Below are positions 5,936 to 5,936 of a stretch of 5,936 nt of DNA, piece after piece; the stretch's first letter is position 1; each line of letters starts with the position of its first letter. The position numbers and the translations under genes were made by a program. Source of the stretch: Clostridiales bacterium (GTDB lineage Bacteria; Bacillota; Clostridia; Saccharofermentanales; UBA5734); the NCBI GenBank assembly GCA_003532195.1, contig DOFA01000190.1:1-5936 (forward strand). The letters are read 5' to 3'. The notes below the pieces were generated by a model. It was given only the letters and a program-made list of their open reading frames with translations, ran no database searches and was not told the DNA's origin.

Positions 5936-5936
5936 C

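Overview
The window reads as an ordinary stretch of chromosome from an anaerobic bacterium. I see no phage, transposon, CRISPR, rRNA or tRNA signature. Several features fit a Clostridia-like Firmicute from a gut or digester: moderate GC, strong AGGAG-type ribosome binding sites, a TTG start, a double zinc-ribbon membrane protein, a URO-D/methyltransferase-fold protein and a DUF362 ferredoxin protein. This taxonomic guess is weak, because no marker gene is present and no search was run.

Layout. Positions 2-1819 (+) hold the C-terminal ~605 residues of a large carbohydrate-active-type protein whose start lies off the left edge. It ends in a discoidin-like module and a last beta-rich domain. Its final 53 bases overlap, tail to tail, the end of an nfeD gene (1767-3074, -). 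That gene encodes a complete NfeD membrane protease with a signal peptide, a Ser106/Lys137 dyad, about five membrane segments and a terminal OB-fold. A divergent, AT-rich control region (3075-3236) separates nfeD from a rightward cluster of three genes. These are a 79-residue helical protein of unknown function with a TTG start (3237-3476), a 135-residue zinc-ribbon protein with two membrane helices (3507-3914), and a 381-residue URO-D-superfamily protein (3925-5070). The gaps are 30 and 10 bases, so they are probably co-transcribed. A possible 13-codon minigene bridges the first two. Converging on this cluster from the right edge is the C-terminal part of a DUF362 protein with two [4Fe-4S] motifs (5114-5935, -).

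How the genes work together. Only the three-gene cluster has the spacing of an operon, and its joint function is unknown. The URO-D-like protein lacks the HemE signature and the zinc-site residues of MtaA-type methyltransferases, so its substrate cannot be stated. The nfeD gene has no stomatin/flotillin partner beside it, unlike the usual arrangement. The carbohydrate gene and the DUF362 gene belong to neighbouring transcription units. No intergenic stretch exceeds 165 bases, and no convincing intrinsic terminator was found at either convergent junction.
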